64,000 nt of DNA from Flavobacteriales bacterium (GCA_020635535.1 JACJZP010000014.1:1-64000); one strand, 5' to 3'. Counted from the stretch's first letter, positions 7,227-17,716 are shown. The notes: generated from the sequence alone by a model not told the origin. Numbers and translations: made by a program.

Positions 7227-10200
7227 TAATCTGGCCAAGAAGTTCTTCGGAACCAAGGCAGATAAAGACATTGAAGAGATTCAGCCGTTCGTTGACCAGA
7301 TCAACGAGATCTTTGCTGGACTCAGCAGCATTTCTGACGATGCACTTCGCGCCAAGACAACAGAATTCAAGCAACGCATTGACGAGTATCTCTCAGAAGA
7401 AAGAAAGCAAGTAGCAGAACTGGAAGCCAAGGCCGAAAATCCTGACACGGATGTTGAGGAGAAGGAAAGGCTTTATGACCAAATAGATCAGATAGAAAAA
7501 GACTCTACTGAAAAGGTTGAGGAAGTACTGATGGAGATTCTTCCAGGCGCTTTTGCTGTTGTGAAGGAAACGGCCAGAAGACTGAAAGAGAACGGAAAAT
7601 TGGTAGTTACAGCTACAGAAATGGACCGAGACCTTGCGGCTACGAAAGGCTACGTTACCATTGAAGGAGATAAAGCCACTTACCCAAAAACTTGGCTTGC
7701 TGGCGGAACTGAGGTTTCGTGGGACATGGTTCATTATGATGTGCAGCTCATTGGTGGTGTTGCGCTTCATAAAGGACGAATTGCAGAGATGGCAACGGGT
7801 GAAGGAAAAACCCTTGTGGCAACACTACCGGTTTACCTTAATGCGTTGGCTGGTCGCGGTGTACACGTGGTAACAGTAAACGACTACTTGGCAAAGCGTG
7901 ACTCCGAGTGGATGGGCCCGTTGTACGAGTTCCACGGTCTGAAGGTGGATTGCATTGACAAGCACCAACCGAACTCAACTGAAAGACGAAGGGCTTACAA
8001 TGCCGACATCACCTTCGGAACGAACAACGAATTCGGTTTCGATTACTTGCGTGATAACATGGCCCGTGAAGCGGGTGATCTTGTACAGCGAAAGCACAAT
8101 TACGCTATTGTGGATGAGGTTGACTCGGTTTTTATCGATGATGCGAGAACTCCGCTCATCATTTCTGGTCCGGTACCACAAGGAGACAAGCACGAATTTG
8201 ATGAACTGAAGCCGAAGGTTGAGAAACTGCTCAACGTTCAGAAAACGCTTTTCAATACCACCCTAACTGATGCAAAAAAACTAATTGCTGCTGGCAACGA
8301 TGGTTATAAGGAGGGCGAAGGTGGTATGGCGCTTTTGCGTTGCCATCGCGCTCTACCAAAGAATAAGGCGCTTATCAAATACTTGAGTGAGCCTGGCGTA
8401 AAGCAGATTCTCCAAAAAACGGAGAACTACTACATGCAAGACCAGAATAAGGAAATGCATAAAGTTGATGCAGAACTTTTCTTCGTCATCGATGAGAAAC
8501 ACAACACCATTGAGCTTACGGAGAAAGGGCTAGAGCTCATTACCCGCAACATGGAAGACGACCAGTTCTTCGTGTTGACGGATGTTGGTTCGGGTATTGC
8601 CGAAATTGAAAAAATGGGTATTTCCGATCAGGAAAAGGCCAAGAAGAAAGACGAGCTGATGCGCGATTTTGCCATCAAGAGCGCGCGTGTTCACTCTATG
8701 AATCAGCTGTTCAAAGCGTACACTCTTTTTGAGAAGGATGTAGAGTACGTGGTTCTTGACAATAAGGTGAAGATCGTGGATGAGCAGACCGGCCGAATCA
8801 TGGACGGAAGGCGTTACTCAGACGGTTTGCATCAAGCCATCGAAGCAAAGGAAAATCTGAAGGTGGAAGCCGCAACCCAGACTTGGGCAACCGTTACGCT
8901 ACAGAACTACTTCCGTATGTACAGCAAGCTTTCGGGTATGACGGGTACTGCGGAAACGGAGGCAAAAGAACTTTGGGACATCTACAAGTTGGATGTGATG
9001 GTGATTCCAACCAACCGTCCGATTCAACGAGATGACAAGGACGATCTTGTCTACAAAACGGCCCGAGAGAAATACAATGCGGTAATTGATGAGATTGTAA
9101 ACCTAACAGGACAAGACCGACCTGTTCTTGTTGGTACGACCTCGGTGGAGATCTCGGAGCTTTTGAGCCGCATGCTCAAAATGAAGAAGATCAACCACAG
9201 CGTGCTGAACGCGAAACTCCATGCTCAGGAAGCTGATGTTGTGGCAAATGCAGGTAAACCGGGCGCGGTGACCATCGCTACTAACATGGCGGGTCGTGGT
9301 ACCGATATCAAACTCGGACCTGGCGTGAAAGAAGCAGGCGGTTTGGCCATTATTGGTACCGAGCGCCACGAAAGCCGAAGAGTTGACCGCCAGTTGCGTG
9401 GTCGTGCGGGTCGTCAGGGAGATCCGGGTTCTTCGCAGTTCTACGTTTCGTTGGAAGACAACCTCATGCGTCTTTTCGGCTCGGATAGAATCGCGAAGTT
9501 GATGGACCGAATGGGTTACGAAGAAGGTGAGGTCATCCAGCACGGCATGGTTTCCAAATCCATTGAGCGTGCGCAGAAGAAAGTGGAGGAGAACAACTAT
9601 GGCATCCGTAAGCGATTGCTGGAGTACGATGACGTTATGAATGCGCAGCGTGAGGTGATCTATAAGCGCAGAAGACATGCATTGCAAGGCGAGCGTCTAT
9701 CGGTTGATGTGCTGAACATGATCCATGACACGGCTGCTGCGTTGATCGAAGAATTCCACGATGCGCGCGATTTTGAAGGATTCAAACTGGAAGTTATCCG
9801 TGTGTTCTCTTCAGAATCTCCGTTTACGGAAGAGGAGTTCAGTTCTTCTAAGGCAGATGCACTGATAGACAAACTGGTTCATACACTTGTTGAAGGTTAC
9901 AAGCGCAAAAAGGCAAGCATTGCGGAGCGCGCATTCCCGGTCATAGCCAACGTGTTTGAAACGCAGGGTGAAAAATTCAAGAACATCGTTATTCCATTTA
10001 CAGACGGTATCAAAAACCTCAATGTGGTGGTGAATCTTCAGAAGACCTACGAACTGCGTGGTTCCAACCTTCCTTTGGCGTTTGAGAAGAACATCATTCT
10101 GGCGATTATTGATGATCAGTGGAAAGAGCATCTACGCGAGATGGATGAACTGAAAACATCAGTTCAAAACGCATCTTACGAACAGAAAGACCCACTGTTG

Positions 10201-10536
10201 ATCTACAAGTTCGAGAGTTTCAATCTGTTCCAGAAAATGTTGGACAGAATGAACCGCGAAGTGATCTCATTCCTTTTCAAAGGAGACCTTCCGAATGCGG
10301 AGAACACGCGGGTTCGCGAAGCGCAAGAGAAAAAAGAACGTGTTGTAGCCTCGCATCCAGAATTGGCGGCACAGCGTCAACCTGCACCAGCACAGAATGG
10401 CGGACAGCAACAGCCGTTGCCAGCGCAACCACAGGGCAAACCTGAGCCCGTTTCTGTTGGTGAGAAAATCGGTCGGAACGACCCTTGTCCATGCGGAAGC
10501 GGCAAGAAGTACAAGCAGTGTCACGGCAAGGCATAA
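7210..10536 (+). CDS. secA: Preprotein translocase ATPase SecA
   Basis: A 1108-residue motor ATPase that drives proteins through SecYEG. I choose the ATG at 7210 (MINLINNLAKKFFGTKADKD), the typical SecA N-terminus, over a TTG at 7168. Walker A is MATGEGKTL near residue 195, the DEVD box DEVDSVFIDDARTPL near 302, and helicase motifs SGMTGTAETEA, ATNMAGRGTDI and RQLRGRAGRQGDPG follow. The chain is longer than the E. coli protein because of insertions in the nucleotide-binding part, as is usual in Bacteroidota. It ends with a zinc-binding SEC-C motif (CPCGSGKKYKQCHG) after a Q/P-rich linker. The stop codon overlaps the next ATG (TAATG). Confidence 0.98.
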   Translation: MINLINNLAKKFFGTKADKDIEEIQPFVDQINEIFAGLSSISDDALRAKTTEFKQRIDEYLSEERKQVAELEAKAENPDTDVEEKERLYDQIDQIEKDSTEKVEEVLMEILPGAFAVVKETARRLKENGKLVVTATEMDRDLAATKGYVTIEGDKATYPKTWLAGGTEVSWDMVHYDVQLIGGVALHKGRIAEMATGEGKTLVATLPVYLNALAGRGVHVVTVNDYLAKRDSEWMGPLYEFHGLKVDCIDKHQPNSTERRRAYNADITFGTNNEFGFDYLRDNMAREAGDLVQRKHNYAIVDEVDSVFIDDARTPLIISGPVPQGDKHEFDELKPKVEKLLNVQKTLFNTTLTDAKKLIAAGNDGYKEGEGGMALLRCHRALPKNKALIKYLSEPGVKQILQKTENYYMQDQNKEMHKVDAELFFVIDEKHNTIELTEKGLELITRNMEDDQFFVLTDVGSGIAEIEKMGISDQEKAKKKDELMRDFAIKSARVHSMNQLFKAYTLFEKDVEYVVLDNKVKIVDEQTGRIMDGRRYSDGLHQAIEAKENLKVEAATQTWATVTLQNYFRMYSKLSGMTGTAETEAKELWDIYKLDVMVIPTNRPIQRDDKDDLVYKTAREKYNAVIDEIVNLTGQDRPVLVGTTSVEISELLSRMLKMKKINHSVLNAKLHAQEADVVANAGKPGAVTIATNMAGRGTDIKLGPGVKEAGGLAIIGTERHESRRVDRQLRGRAGRQGDPGSSQFYVSLEDNLMRLFGSDRIAKLMDRMGYEEGEVIQHGMVSKSIERAQKKVEENNYGIRKRLLEYDDVMNAQREVIYKRRRHALQGERLSVDVLNMIHDTAAALIEEFHDARDFEGFKLEVIRVFSSESPFTEEEFSSSKADALIDKLVHTLVEGYKRKKASIAERAFPVIANVFETQGEKFKNIVIPFTDGIKNLNVVVNLQKTYELRGSNLPLAFEKNIILAIIDDQWKEHLREMDELKTSVQNASYEQKDPLLIYKFESFNLFQKMLDRMNREVISFLFKGDLPNAENTRVREAQEKKERVVASHPELAAQRQPAPAQNGGQQQPLPAQPQGKPEPVSVGEKIGRNDPCPCGSGKKYKQCHGKA

Positions 10537-11036
10537 TGGCGTACACTTCAGGCAAAGTGCTTGCCGAAACCATGGATGAAACGCGAAACTTGACGCGTTT
10601 TTACCTGAGCAAGCTGAAAGGTGAAGACATGCACCGGCAATTTGACGTAAATGGTTTTACCACTAACAGCCCCTTTTGGATCATGGCGCACTTGTGTTGG
10701 GCCGAGAATATGCTTTTGCTTCAATGTATGGGACACAAAGGCGTGGATATTCCATGGCTAAAAGATTATCGTATCGGCTCAACCAAAGACTCAAAACCGG
10801 CCAATGAACCTTCTTTGGAGGAAGTGCTTGCCGCCATGAAGGAGATTCACGCGGTTGCTATGGAGAATCTCTCGAAAATGAGTGACGATGAATTGGATGT
10901 TGACAATGCGTTAGGAGTTGCTTTTGGTGAGAACAGATCCAAGCGATTTATGGCAATGCACGCCATTCGCCATGAGGGAACACATCTCGGACAGCTTTCA
11001 CTCATTGCTAAAATGTATGGCAAGCAGACAGTGTGA
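10536..11036 (+). CDS. DinB-like family protein
   Basis: A 166-residue protein starting at the ATG that overlaps the secA stop. It has the four-helix DinB/YfiT-like plan with histidines suited to metal binding: AHLCWAEN in the first half and AIRHEGTHLGQL at the end, the usual site of the conserved HxxxH. Members include thiol-dependent transferases and many uncharacterised proteins. The overlap with secA implies coupled translation, but no functional link is known. A second protein of similar fold is encoded at 38844-39365. Confidence 0.78.
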   Translation: MAYTSGKVLAETMDETRNLTRFYLSKLKGEDMHRQFDVNGFTTNSPFWIMAHLCWAENMLLLQCMGHKGVDIPWLKDYRIGSTKDSKPANEPSLEEVLAAMKEIHAVAMENLSKMSDDELDVDNALGVAFGENRSKRFMAMHAIRHEGTHLGQLSLIAKMYGKQTV

Positions 11037-11126
11037 GAACCGCACTTTCAAGCACAAATTGGGCATGTTTCAATTTAGATGTACATAACGTATATTCGCG
11101 ACCCTAAATTTTAAGCGTAATTACAG

Positions 11127-13217
11127 ATGGTAATTGGTAAAATTCGTGAGCAATCAACCCTGTTGTTGCTCCTAATTGGTGGAGCCATGTTGGCTTTCAT
11201 ACTTGGCGACCTCCTAAATTCTGGTGGTTTTCTTTTAAACGGATCGCCAACCGAGGTTGGTGAAATTGCTGGACAAACAATTGAAGGCCGTAAGTTTCAG
11301 GAGCGCGTTGACGAGACCATCGCCAACTACAAGAATCAAACAGGTCAATCTTCTCTCGACAACAATACAACTAACCAATTGCGTGATCAAGCTTGGAACC
11401 AGATGGTTCGAGAGATTGTGCTTGGCGAGGAGTTCGAAGCTGTTGGCGTTCGCGTTAGCAAGGAAGAATTGTATGACATGGTTCAGGGAAACAATCCTCA
11501 TCCGCAGGTTATTCAGGCTTTCACCAACCCGGAAACCGGTCAATTCGACCGTGCTCAGGTGATGAATTTCCTTAAGCAAATGGAGCAGGATGAAGACATC
11601 AAAAAGCGTTGGGTAGCGTTTGAAAAAGACATCGCTAAGCTTCGCAGAAACGAGAAGTACAACAACCTTATAAAGAAAGGCCTGTATGTTACTGACCCAG
11701 AGGCAAAGAGCGATTTCGCAGCTAAGAATCAGAAAGCAACCATAAAGTTTGTGCTTAAGCGATACGCGAGTGTCCCTGATTCAACCATTGAGGTGAGCGA
11801 TTCTGACATCAAGAAATATTACAACGATCACAAATCTCAGTACGAGCAGGATGCTTCGCGCGATGTGGAATTCGTGTCTTTCAAGGTTAATCCATCTCAA
11901 GAAGATTTCGCCAAGGTGTTGAACTGGGCAGAGCGTTTGAAGCCAGAGTTCGAATCCACTGAGAACGACACGCTTCTTGTGAACCGAGAGTCTGACATGC
12001 GTTTCAACGCTCGTTGGTTACCGAAAGGAGAACTGGGTGGTCTTGTGGACTCATTGATGTTCCAAGCTGAGAAAGGATTTGTTTACGGTCCGTATTTAGA
12101 AGGACAGACCTATCGCATGGCGAAGTTGATCGGTGTTAAAATGGCACCGGATTCGGTTAGCGCCCGTCACATTCTTATCCGCCCTCAGACCTATGGCAAC
12201 TACGATAAGGCCAAAGCGGTTGCAGACAGTTTGAAAAAGATGATTGAGAATGGTGCAGACTTCGCAGAGCTGGCAGTTGTAAACTCAGAAGATCCTGGTT
12301 CAGGTAAAGAAGGTGGTGATCTTGGTTGGTTCAAAGAAGGCCAGATGGTTCCAACTTTCAACGATGCTTGTTTTGACGGTAAAAAAGGCGACCTGACTCT
12401 GGTTGAATCTCAGTTCGGATTCCACATTATTGAGGTACTGGATCAGAAAGGAAAGACCGAAAAACGTGCAGTTACTTTCATTGATCGTGCGGTTGAACCG
12501 AGTACAAAAACGTTCCAAGTAAAGTATGGCGAAGCTGATGAATTCAAGCGTAGCATTACATCAATTGCTTCTTTCGATCAAGAAGTAGCCAATCGTGGTC
12601 TGAACAAGCGAATTGCAAGCAATTTGAAACCGAACGACAATACGATTGCCGGTTTGGAAAATCCGCGTGCGCTGATCCGTTGGGCTTTTGAGGCCGAAAA
12701 AGGAGATGTTAGCGAGGTGTTTGAACTGGGCGACAATTTCGTGGTGGGTGTTCTTACCACAGTACGCGAGGAAGGCTACACAGCTATTGATGAGATCCGT
12801 GATGAATTGGAAACTCAGGTTATCAAGGACAAAAAGGCGGCAGAATTCATGAAAGAATTTGATGCTGCACGTGCTGGCGATATTCAGACCATTGCCAATA
12901 ACATGAATCTTCCTGTTGAGGTGAAAGACAACGTAACGTTCTCTTCTACCGCAATTCCAGGTCTGGGACGTGAGCCTGCGCTTATTGGAACAATCAGTGG
13001 CATGCAAGAAGGTGATATCTCAAAGGCAATTAAAGGAGATCAGGGAGTTTATGTTGTATTGTTGGAATCAAAATCGGCATTGCCGGATCAACAGATGAAC
13101 CTTACCAACAACAAGCAAATACTCAATAGCTCTCTTTCTGCCCGCGTGGATTATGAAGTGTACGAAGCGCTGAAAGAGAAAGCGGACATTAAAGACAACC
13201 GCTCTAAATTCTTCTAA
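11127..13217 (+). CDS. ppiD: PpiD-like periplasmic foldase (SurA_N + parvulin domain)
   Basis: A 696-residue membrane-anchored peptidyl-prolyl isomerase/chaperone at the exit of the Sec translocon. One membrane helix near the N-terminus (LLLLLIGGAMLAFILGDLL, about residues 10-30) is followed by a SurA_N-like helical region and a parvulin domain at about 345-445 (SARHILIRP, GGDLGWFKEGQMVPTFND, ESQFGFHIIEVLD). A second, degenerate PPIase-like region follows (ALIRWAFEAEKGDVSEVFEL). Size and plan match Bacteroidota PpiD. Its position a little after secA fits a secretion role. A shared terminator lies between it and the convergent rodA. Confidence 0.93.
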   Translation: MVIGKIREQSTLLLLLIGGAMLAFILGDLLNSGGFLLNGSPTEVGEIAGQTIEGRKFQERVDETIANYKNQTGQSSLDNNTTNQLRDQAWNQMVREIVLGEEFEAVGVRVSKEELYDMVQGNNPHPQVIQAFTNPETGQFDRAQVMNFLKQMEQDEDIKKRWVAFEKDIAKLRRNEKYNNLIKKGLYVTDPEAKSDFAAKNQKATIKFVLKRYASVPDSTIEVSDSDIKKYYNDHKSQYEQDASRDVEFVSFKVNPSQEDFAKVLNWAERLKPEFESTENDTLLVNRESDMRFNARWLPKGELGGLVDSLMFQAEKGFVYGPYLEGQTYRMAKLIGVKMAPDSVSARHILIRPQTYGNYDKAKAVADSLKKMIENGADFAELAVVNSEDPGSGKEGGDLGWFKEGQMVPTFNDACFDGKKGDLTLVESQFGFHIIEVLDQKGKTEKRAVTFIDRAVEPSTKTFQVKYGEADEFKRSITSIASFDQEVANRGLNKRIASNLKPNDNTIAGLENPRALIRWAFEAEKGDVSEVFELGDNFVVGVLTTVREEGYTAIDEIRDELETQVIKDKKAAEFMKEFDAARAGDIQTIANNMNLPVEVKDNVTFSSTAIPGLGREPALIGTISGMQEGDISKAIKGDQGVYVVLLESKSALPDQQMNLTNNKQILNSSLSARVDYEVYEALKEKADIKDNRSKFF

Positions 13218-13238
13218 GAGATTTTGAATTTATTTCGA

Positions 13239-13270
13239 AAGCCCTGCCAGCATTCTGGCAGGGCTTTTTG
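13239..13270. terminator. Bidirectional terminator between ppiD and rodA
   Basis: Strong stem AAAGCCCTGCCAG / CTGGCAGGGCTTT with a 4-nt loop, T run on the plus side and A run on the other, so it can serve both convergent transcripts. Confidence 0.88.
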
Positions 13271-13271
13271 T

Positions 13272-14537
13272 TTATCTCAACTGTTGTAACCTGTATCCAT
13301 CTAACTTAATGAAGATGAACAACAGGATGGTGAATCCGAGTAGAGATGAACCTCCATAACTGAAAAACGGAAGAGGAATTCCGATCACTGGCATCAAACC
13401 TATGGTCATTCCAATGTTGATCATGAAATGGAACAAGAAAATGCTCGCTACGCAATAGCCGTAAATGCGCGTAAACGCAGAACGTTGCCTTTCGGAAATG
13501 TAAAGAATGCGCAGAATCAGGGCAGTGAATAACGCAATGACCACAAACGTTCCCAGAAAACCCCACTCCTCACCTACGGTACAGAAAATAAAATCGGTGG
13601 TCTGCTCCGGAACAAAGTCGTATTTGGTCTGTGTTCCTTTCAAAAACCCTTTTCCTGTAAAACCTCCTGAACCAATGGCGATCTTACTCTGATTGACGTT
13701 ATATCCTGCACCTTTCGGGTCGTCTTCCTTTCCGAGAAGTACATTTATCCGAACCTGCTGATGTGGTTCCAGAACATTATTAAAAAGGTAGTCGACACTA
13801 TAAACGAAACCCATCAATACCACTAGAATTCCACCAATTCCCAATCCGAGTTTCCAGGTTTTCTTTCGCTGAAAGAAGAAAGCAATCAAACCGATGCTTC
13901 CAAGAATAATCAGCATCGTTAACGGTGTAAAGAGCAATGAGAAGATGAACAGTACAGCGAATGCTAACCCGAGTAGCAAGATGTTTCCAGACAATCCTTC
14001 GCGATACAACACCAAAGCAAACGCCCCGAAAACCAGCATAGAACCTGTATCGTTCTGAAGCAGAATCAAAGCCGCTGGAATTCCAAGAATTATTCCTGCG
14101 ATGACCTTGGTCTGCAGGTCTTTCATCCGTGTGTTGATGTCTCCCAAAAAGGACGCCAACGCCAATGCGGTAGCACTCTTAGCAAACTCTGCAGGTTGGA
14201 GTTTCAGCGGCCCGATGTCAATCCACGAACGTGCTCCAGCAACTTCTTTGGCCGTAAGTAAAACGACTATCAGCAACAGCATATTCGCAATGTAAATCGG
14301 GACAGAGAATGTGGAATAGAACTTCCCGTCAATCAGTAGAATGACCAAGGCCACAAAGACCGAAAAGCCAATAAAGATCAACTGCTTCCCATAACGCTGC
14401 GTAGTATCAAAAATGCTCTGATGTTCCTCGTTGAAAACAGCTGCGTAGATATTCAGCCAGCCCATGAAAACGAGCAGCAGAAACAGTATGACCAACACCC
14501 AGTCAATGCCATCAAATATGCTACGTTGCTCCCTCAT
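13272..14537 (-). CDS. rodA: Rod-shape-determining protein RodA (SEDS glycosyltransferase)
   Basis: A 421-residue polytopic SEDS-family peptidoglycan glycan-strand polymerase of the elongasome. Family features visible are many membrane helices, LKLQPAEFAKSATALALA, GIPAALILLQNDTGSMLVFG, GTQTKYDFVPEQTTDFIF and GLMPVIGIPLPFFSYGGSS near the end, which hold the conserved RodA/FtsW polar residues. It is the last gene of the purH-mre operon; its ATG overlaps the stop of mrdA (TAATG), so it is coupled to its cognate transpeptidase. Confidence 0.97.
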   Translation of the reverse strand: MREQRSIFDGIDWVLVILFLLLVFMGWLNIYAAVFNEEHQSIFDTTQRYGKQLIFIGFSVFVALVILLIDGKFYSTFSVPIYIANMLLLIVVLLTAKEVAGARSWIDIGPLKLQPAEFAKSATALALASFLGDINTRMKDLQTKVIAGIILGIPAALILLQNDTGSMLVFGAFALVLYREGLSGNILLLGLAFAVLFIFSLLFTPLTMLIILGSIGLIAFFFQRKKTWKLGLGIGGILVVLMGFVYSVDYLFNNVLEPHQQVRINVLLGKEDDPKGAGYNVNQSKIAIGSGGFTGKGFLKGTQTKYDFVPEQTTDFIFCTVGEEWGFLGTFVVIALFTALILRILYISERQRSAFTRIYGYCVASIFLFHFMINIGMTIGLMPVIGIPLPFFSYGGSSLLGFTILLFIFIKLDGYRLQQLR

Positions 14538-16372
14538 TAATGCACCACTTTCAGTTTGGGGTCTATGAGATTGGCCTCCAAAATGGGTTTCTCCAAATGA
14601 GGGCGCTGAATAGTATCAGTCAGATATTTTTCAACCATGAGACTGGCAATTGGCGCACCATACTGGCTACCTCCACCAGCGTTCTCTACAAATACAGCCA
14701 AAGCAATTTTCGGGTCATCTTTTGGAGCGAAACACACAAAAATGGAGTGGTCTTCTCCGTGTGGGTTTTGAGCCGTTCCTGTTTTACCACACATCACAAT
14801 ACTATCGTGCCGCGAACGATAACCCGTTCCGCCTTGCTGGAAAACCATGGCCATTCCATCTATCACAGGGTCAAAATACTTCTTGTCGATGGTCGTATTC
14901 TGTCGCTCCGTGAAGCGATTTGAAATCAGTTCACCATCAATGGCTTTGACCAAGTGAGGTGGATAGTAATACCCGCGATTGGCAATGGCAGCTGTCATGT
15001 TCGCCAGTTGTATCGGTGTCGTTCCTAACTCTCCTTGGCCAATTGCCAAGGAAATGATGGTCAGTGATTTCCAGCGGTTTTTACCGTAATGTTTATCATA
15101 GAATTCATTGGATGGAACAATGCCAGCATATTCAATTGGCAGGTCGGTGAAGAATTTCCTTCCAAGTCCGAAACTCATCACATGCTGTCGCCAAATGCGG
15201 AAACCTTCCCATGGTTTCCCTGTGTGGTCAATGATATTTCGGAATACATTGCCGTAATACGCGTTACAAGAATGTTGAATGGATTCTCGGAGATTGAGTG
15301 GCGAGCGGTGGTCATGGCATCCCATTCGGAAATTGCCAGAAACATACCCGCGTGGACACCTGTAAGTTGTGTTCTCATTGACCACTCCGACCTGTTGACC
15401 GATAAGTGCATTGATCAGTTTGAACGTTGACCCAGGCGGGTTTTGCTCGCTCTGTAATGCTCGATTGAAAAGTGGTTTGAGCGTATCCTTTTGCAACTTG
15501 ACGTAGTTCTCTGAACGAACACGGCCGACCAATAGATTTGGGTCAAATGTTGGTGCGCTGATCAACGCCAGAATTTCCCCAGAAGAGGGCTCCAACGCTA
15601 CAATTGCACCCGTTTTATTCTGCATGAGTTTTTCGCCATATGCCTGCAACTCCGCATCAATGCTACACGTGATTGTTTTGCCAGCAACTGCAACGGTATC
15701 ATATTTACCATCCTTGTAGCTACCCTTGGTTCGGTTGAACACGTCAACCATGATCACTTTCACACCTTTCTTACCCCGTAGTTCCTCCTCATAAGACTTC
15801 TCCAAACCGCTGATTCCTACATAATCGCCACGCTTGTAATACGGATCTTCTTCCAGCTTACGCTGGCTGGCTTCGCCTACATAACCAAGCAAGTGCGCTG
15901 CGATAGGTTTCGGGTATTTTCTCAGCGTACGCTTCTGCACGAAAAAGCCTTTCAGTCGGTAGAGTTTCTCTTGCAGCATCGCATAAGTCTCTGCCGATAT
16001 CTGCTTTTCGAAAACACTCGGTTTACGCCAAGAATAAGCTTTGGCCTTGACCATTCTACGCGTGAATTGGTCGCGTTCAATCCCAAGAATTTCACAGATA
16101 GTTGCCGTGTCAACTTCGGTTGCTTGCCGAGGAACAACCATAAGATCATAAGCGGCTTCGTTGTACACGAGCAACTCGCCATTTCGATCATACATTAAGC
16201 CACGGGCGGGATACTCGGTCTCATAACGCAATACGTTGTTCTCAGCCGAAAGGCGATACGATTCATCAATGACCTGAATGTAAAACAGCCTTCCGAGGAA
16301 CGTGATTGCCACGAGCAAAACAATGCCCATTACCACATACATGCGGTCGGTATGTTTCGACTCGAATGCCAT
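14537..16372 (-). CDS. mrdA: Penicillin-binding protein 2 (elongasome transpeptidase)
   Basis: A 611-residue class B PBP that cross-links peptidoglycan with RodA. One N-terminal membrane helix (YVVMGIVLLVAITFLGRLF) precedes the dimerisation domain (YPARGLMYDRNGELLVYN) and the transpeptidase domain. Active-site motifs are STFK (about residue 315), SCN in IQHSCNAYYG, and KTG in VMCGKTGTAQNP. The gene sits directly between mreD and rodA, touching or overlapping each by one base, the standard order for this operon. Confidence 0.97.
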   Translation of the reverse strand: MAFESKHTDRMYVVMGIVLLVAITFLGRLFYIQVIDESYRLSAENNVLRYETEYPARGLMYDRNGELLVYNEAAYDLMVVPRQATEVDTATICEILGIERDQFTRRMVKAKAYSWRKPSVFEKQISAETYAMLQEKLYRLKGFFVQKRTLRKYPKPIAAHLLGYVGEASQRKLEEDPYYKRGDYVGISGLEKSYEEELRGKKGVKVIMVDVFNRTKGSYKDGKYDTVAVAGKTITCSIDAELQAYGEKLMQNKTGAIVALEPSSGEILALISAPTFDPNLLVGRVRSENYVKLQKDTLKPLFNRALQSEQNPPGSTFKLINALIGQQVGVVNENTTYRCPRGYVSGNFRMGCHDHRSPLNLRESIQHSCNAYYGNVFRNIIDHTGKPWEGFRIWRQHVMSFGLGRKFFTDLPIEYAGIVPSNEFYDKHYGKNRWKSLTIISLAIGQGELGTTPIQLANMTAAIANRGYYYPPHLVKAIDGELISNRFTERQNTTIDKKYFDPVIDGMAMVFQQGGTGYRSRHDSIVMCGKTGTAQNPHGEDHSIFVCFAPKDDPKIALAVFVENAGGGSQYGAPIASLMVEKYLTDTIQRPHLEKPILEANLIDPKLKVVH

Positions 16373-16890
16373 TACCTACGTCTTCGGGTGCTTACAAAAA
16401 GGTACTCGGCCAAGAAGATGAATGCCAATGTGAGCGTTGAACTCAGCAGCGTTTTCAGTAGCGTGTGGAAGAACTCGGAGAAGCGGAATACTTCGAGATA
16501 GAAAAGTGCGGTGTGATGGATGATGACCATCAATGCGGCATACGGCAGAAACCAAGCAAATCCGAACGTTTTGATGTGCGGAACAGCAGCCGACTCATAC
16601 CCTTCGCGAGGCGATTGTGCCTTGAGATAAAGTGGTCGGTAAAACGCCATTAGCGTGGTAGCTGCAGCATGCAAACCGCCCGTGTCTGAGAACACATCAA
16701 CTGTTAATCCGAGAAGGAAACCAACGAGCAAAAGCTGAATTCTCCCGATGGAAATCGGCAAAATGAGAATAAGGTAGATGTACGGAAACGGATTGACGTA
16801 TCCACCCAAATTCAGGTGGTTGAAAATCAGCACTTGAAGCAGACAAAGCAGCGCGAACTGCCACAGATATTTGAGCGAATCAGTCGTCAT
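16372..16890 (-). CDS. mreD: Rod-shape-determining protein MreD
   Basis: About 172 residues if started at the internal ATG at 16890 (MTTDSLKYLW), which overlaps mreC by 11 bp; an upstream start at 16917 is also open. It is an integral membrane protein with about five helices (LLCLLQVLIFNHLNLGG, FPYIYLILILPI, LLLVGFLLGLTVDVFSDTGG). The motif GLTVDVF..GGLHAA is characteristic of MreD. It links MreC to the PBP2/RodA complex. Confidence 0.93.
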   Translation of the reverse strand: MTTDSLKYLWQFALLCLLQVLIFNHLNLGGYVNPFPYIYLILILPISIGRIQLLLVGFLLGLTVDVFSDTGGLHAAATTLMAFYRPLYLKAQSPREGYESAAVPHIKTFGFAWFLPYAALMVIIHHTALFYLEVFRFSEFFHTLLKTLLSSTLTLAFIFLAEYLFVSTRRRR

Positions 16891-17716
16891 CTGTCTGGGC
16901 TTGTTCTTCCAATTCAATTTGCTCCATTCGCATGAGGTTATCGACCACGTAAACCATGCTCACGGTACTCATGTTGGTTAGTAATTCCACATCAATGGAA
17001 TGAAAATTATCACCTTCATCTACATGGAATTCCTTGACCTTTCCGATGTTGATTCCTGCAGGAAACATGGACGAAAATCCAGAGGTTTGAATCAACATGC
17101 CTTCCGCCAATTCAACGTGGTTGGGAATATCCATCAACTGCGCCACTTGCGGGTCTCTTCCATCCCAAACCAACGAACCGATATAGCCCGAATCTTTCAG
17201 CTTAGCGCTAATGCTGGAATTCTGATGCAAGACAGAAATCACCGATGCATAATTCTTTGAAACGTCTTTCACAATTCCGACAATTCCCTCAGATGAAAGC
17301 ACCGCCATTTCGGGTTCTACGCCTTGCAATATTCCACGATTGATGGTCAAGTAATTGTTCCTTCTATCGGTTGAATTGTTGACCACTTTTGCTGGAATGT
17401 ATGTGTAATGCTGGCGAGCAACCGAGTCTTTCACTTCGCCTTTTCGGCCTGATGAAATGTACTTCGATTCGTTGAGCAAGGATCGCAACGCAGCGTTCTC
17501 CAAAGCCAGTTCTTCATTGACCGTTTTCAGCCTGAAATACTCGGTAACGTTGTTGTTCAGCTCGTACACATTCCCAACCAATCGATTGCTGGAACTGAGC
17601 ACGCTTCCGCGATGAAAATTATTGTTGCGGACAATGAGCCAAAAGCAAACGAATTCGAGCAATAGGAAAACGAAGAACACATGATTCCTGTAAATGAAAA
17701 GCAGGACGTTCCTCAT
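16880..17716 (-). CDS. mreC: Rod-shape-determining protein MreC
   Basis: A 278-residue periplasmic scaffold that activates PBP2. It has an N-terminal membrane helix (NHVFFVFLLLEFVCFWLIV), a short coiled coil (RLKTVNEELALENAALRSLL), then the MreC beta-domains with YIPAKVVNNSTDRRNNYLTI and GIVGIVKDVSKNYASVISVL. Length and order match the family. It lies 22 bp after mreB. Confidence 0.96.
   Translation of the reverse strand: MRNVLLFIYRNHVFFVFLLLEFVCFWLIVRNNNFHRGSVLSSSNRLVGNVYELNNNVTEYFRLKTVNEELALENAALRSLLNESKYISSGRKGEVKDSVARQHYTYIPAKVVNNSTDRRNNYLTINRGILQGVEPEMAVLSSEGIVGIVKDVSKNYASVISVLHQNSSISAKLKDSGYIGSLVWDGRDPQVAQLMDIPNHVELAEGMLIQTSGFSSMFPAGINIGKVKEFHVDEGDNFHSIDVELLTNMSTVSMVYVVDNLMRMEQIELEEQAQTDDD

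Noticed and set aside
9103..9687. 194-codon minus-strand frame inside secA
   Set aside because: Antisense shadow of conserved SecA helicase motifs.
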